Origin: Mycobacterium sp.
Lineage (GTDB): Bacteria > Actinomycetota > Actinomycetes > RYN-182
Direction: 5' to 3'
Assembly (NCBI GenBank): GCA_025965515.1
Contig: JAOPWU010000127.1
Coordinates: 1 to 32,267 of the forward strand
DNA: 32,267 bases
How positions within the stretch are numbered: position 1 is the stretch's first letter; the number at the start of each line of letters is the position of its first letter. Positions 31,935-32,267 of this stretch are shown here, in pieces. The position numbers were made by a program, and so were the translations under genes. The notes under the pieces were generated by a model that worked only from the letters and a program-made list of their open reading frames with translations, was not told the origin of the DNA and made no database searches.

Positions 31935-32267
31935 ATGAGCGACGGGACAGCAGACGAGGCACGCAAGAGCCTCGGCGCCCGCATTGCCGGCAAGGCCAAG
32001 GAGCTCGCGGGTGCCGTCACCGGCAACAACGCGCTGGCCGCCGAAGGGCAGCTGCAGCAGGCCGAGGCCGCGGCCCGTCGCGAGGCCAGCGCCCAGCAGG
32101 CTGTCGCGCAGGCGGAGGCGGCCGAGGCCGCCCAGCAGCTCGCCGAGGAGCAGCAGCAGGCGGGCCGGGAGCGCCGGGCCGCGGAGGCCACCGCGGAGGC
32201 GCGCACCGAGCGGGCCACCGACGAGGCCGAGCAGCGGACCGCCGCCGCCGCGGCGCAGGCCCGGGCG
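31935..32267 (+). CDS. CsbD-like protein with long coiled-coil tail (3'-truncated by window edge)
   Basis: At least 111 residues are present and the reading frame is open to the window end. The N-terminus MSDGTADEARKSLGARIAGKAKELAGAVTGNNALAAEGQLQQ matches the GKAKExAGxVTGNxxLxAEGxxQQ pattern of CsbD-like stress proteins. An Ala/Glu/Gln-rich helix with heptad character follows (QAEAAARREASAQQAVAQAEAAEAAQQ...), as in actinobacterial CsbD-type proteins with extended coiled coils. GGAGGGGG lies 4 nt before the ATG. CsbD-family genes are commonly general-stress induced. It is divergent from the HBHA-like gene, with about 244 bp between starts. Confidence 0.75.
   Translation, partial: MSDGTADEARKSLGARIAGKAKELAGAVTGNNALAAEGQLQQAEAAARREASAQQAVAQAEAAEAAQQLAEEQQQAGRERRAAEATAEARTERATDEAEQRTAAAAAQARA

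Overview
This is a gene-dense segment of a very high-GC actinobacterial chromosome. Start codons are often GTG, and many genes have a TANNNT -10 element placed so that transcripts would be leaderless. Gene order matches, with insertions and losses, the Mycobacterium tuberculosis Rv3659c-Rv3683 neighbourhood and the Streptomyces SCO3548-SCO3579 neighbourhood (compared from memory). A convincing RsiG homologue and a WblA/WhiB4-type protein suggest a lineage with a Streptomyces-like developmental programme. Pseudonocardiales or a relative is my guess, but the sequence alone does not settle the genus. I see no transposase, integrase, CRISPR array or prophage.

Layout. 1-1016: 3'-truncated CpaF/TadA-type ATPase (-). 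1017-1446: non-coding divergent spacer with a strong hairpin. 1447-2244: SerB-like HAD phosphatase (+). 2245-2552: a spacer with a promoter, a structured RNA and a terminator, at the place where mycobacteria encode the 6S-like RNA Ms1/MTS2823. 2553-3380: Fic-fold protein with a broken active-site motif (-). 3532-5514: acetyl-CoA synthetase (+). 5635-7701: two small disordered proteins, a holin-like membrane protein and an EphE-type hydrolase (+). 7711-11559: SRPBCC-like protein, MarP protease, cupredoxin lipoprotein, CoA Nudix hydrolase and endonuclease III (-). 11802-13636: RsiG-like c-di-GMP-dependent anti-sigma factor, a small membrane protein and Crp (+). 13638-19046: class III cyclase/STAND ATPase, metallo-beta-lactamase-fold hydrolase and a second Nudix protein (-). 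19158-21344: MMPL transporter (+). 21364-22497: RidA, a 52-aa DUF4177 protein absent from the ORF track, and a WhiB-like protein (-). 22775-25023: two Get3/ArsA-like ATPases (+). 25046-25390: WhiB4/WblA-type protein (-). 25690-28926: PonA2-type PBP and metallophosphoesterase (+). 28983-29056: tRNA-Pro(CGG). 29144-30976: S9 peptidase (+). 31055-31690: HBHA-like protein (-). 31935-end: CsbD-like protein (+, truncated).

The window is a concentration of growth-phase and stress regulators. It holds a probable RNA-polymerase-binding 6S-like RNA, a c-di-GMP-sensing anti-sigma factor, a cAMP receptor lying tail-to-tail with a predicted cAMP-forming enzyme, and two Fe-S WhiB proteins. Around them are cell-envelope functions (MarP, PonA2, MMPL) and core metabolism (Acs, Nth, Nudix, RidA). 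The strongest new observations are the Ms1-like RNA locus, the RsiG homologue with one perfect and one degenerate c-di-GMP motif, the Crp/cyclase pairing, a 16-bp palindromic operator shared by two distant promoters, and the systematic leaderless starts.
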